DNA of 5,708 nucleotides from positions 1 to 5,708 of the forward strand of contig JACRBO010000020.1 of the NCBI GenBank assembly GCA_016219235.1, read 5' to 3'. The translations under genes were made by a program, and so were the position numbers. The DNA comes from Chloroflexota bacterium (GTDB taxonomy: Bacteria; Chloroflexota; Anaerolineae; Fen-1058). The notes under the pieces are model-generated. The model worked only from the letters and a program-made list of their open reading frames with translations, ran no database searches and was not told where the DNA came from. How positions within the stretch are numbered: position 1 is the first letter of the stretch; each line of letters begins with the position of its first letter. This document shows positions 5,460 through 5,708 of the stretch, piece after piece.

Positions 5460-5708
5460 CGGCGATCGAATCCACTGCTGCATCAACTCTTCCACCGTCC
5501 TCGCGTCCAGTTGTGTCTCAATGGCCTTCAGCATATCCGCCTCGTGCGCGATGCCGTAGCGATGTGTGTTGAAATAGGTCTGCAGCCACGCGTTCGATTT
5601 GTCATCGCCCACCTGCTGGCGCACGGCGTCGAAGAACAAGGCCGCCTTGCCGTACACGATCGCGCCGTACTCGCGGCCGGAATAAGCCGCCACCGGCAGA
5701 TCGCTGCG
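5454..5708 (-). CDS. C-terminal fragment of a probable M1-family metallopeptidase (gene continues beyond the window)
   Basis: The reading frame stays open from its TGA stop to the window edge, so only the last 84 residues are seen; the GTG at 5693 is an internal codon, since the frame continues upstream with RSDLP. The segment contains YGAIVYGKAALFFDAVRQQVGD, then LQTYFNTHRYGIAH, and ends with VEELMQQWIRSPE. This order (Y-x2-IVYxKxAxFF, a helix with a G-D, a Y-x5-Y segment, a QWI near the end) is that of the helices following the zinc site in M1 aminopeptidase-like proteins. The HExxH zinc motif would lie outside the window, so activity cannot be judged. The stop codon lies in a heptamer array. 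The phosphatase gene follows 67 nt later on the same strand. Confidence 0.72.
   Translation of the reverse strand, partial: RSDLPVAAYSGREYGAIVYGKAALFFDAVRQQVGDDKSNAWLQTYFNTHRYGIAHEADMLKAIETQLDARTVEELMQQWIRSPE

Noticed and set aside
5454..5693. A separate small 79-residue protein starting at the GTG at 5693
   Set aside because: The frame remains open to the window edge and the sequence matches the interior-to-C-terminal part of a larger peptidase, so it is a truncated view of a longer gene.

Overview
The window is a single-strand block: every gene I can support reads on the minus strand, so gene order runs from position 5708 down to 1. In that direction it holds the 3' end of a probable M1-type metallopeptidase, a histidine-phosphatase fused to a cysteine-rich metal-binding-like domain, a higB-higA toxin-antitoxin pair, rarA (mgsA) and htpG. 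The host is a moderately GC-rich bacterium. The style of the HtpG and RarA proteins and the many short degenerate tandem repeats between genes would fit a Chloroflexota genome (Anaerolineae or similar), but no marker gene is present and this taxonomic guess is weak.

Region by region: 1-57 is an inverted pair of TGAGTGA-type heptamer arrays at the 3' end of htpG (53-1894). 1895-2077 is intergenic, with an octamer-like TYGGTYRA array (1923-1961) and a long imperfect hairpin of GATGC-type heptamers (about 1992-2080) ending exactly at the stop of rarA (2078-3502). higA (3522-3827) lies 19 nt upstream of rarA and higB (3836-4117) lies 8 nt upstream of higA. A near-consensus promoter (4124-4152), with a perfect dyad in its spacer, would start transcription at the A of the higB start codon, predicting a leaderless toxin mRNA. 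4118-4378 has no convincing gene; it has a small hairpin and some resemblance to a decayed integron attC site. 4379-5386 is the phosphatase fusion. 5387-5453 holds two more short tandem arrays, and 5454-5708 is the truncated peptidase gene.

HtpG (chaperone) and RarA (replication-fork maintenance) are ordinary housekeeping or stress genes. The accessory content is higBA and the C-terminal half of the phosphatase fusion, whose coding DNA is about 47% GC by hand count against about 59% in its N-terminal half. The three apparently native gene ends (htpG, rarA, peptidase) all have their TGA stop as the first TGA of a heptamer array, while higA and the fusion gene end without one. This makes the repeats useful as a marker of native versus acquired ends. 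The items most worth following up are this stop-codon/heptamer association, the phosphatase fusion, and the leaderless, dyad-containing higBA promoter placed just ahead of rarA.
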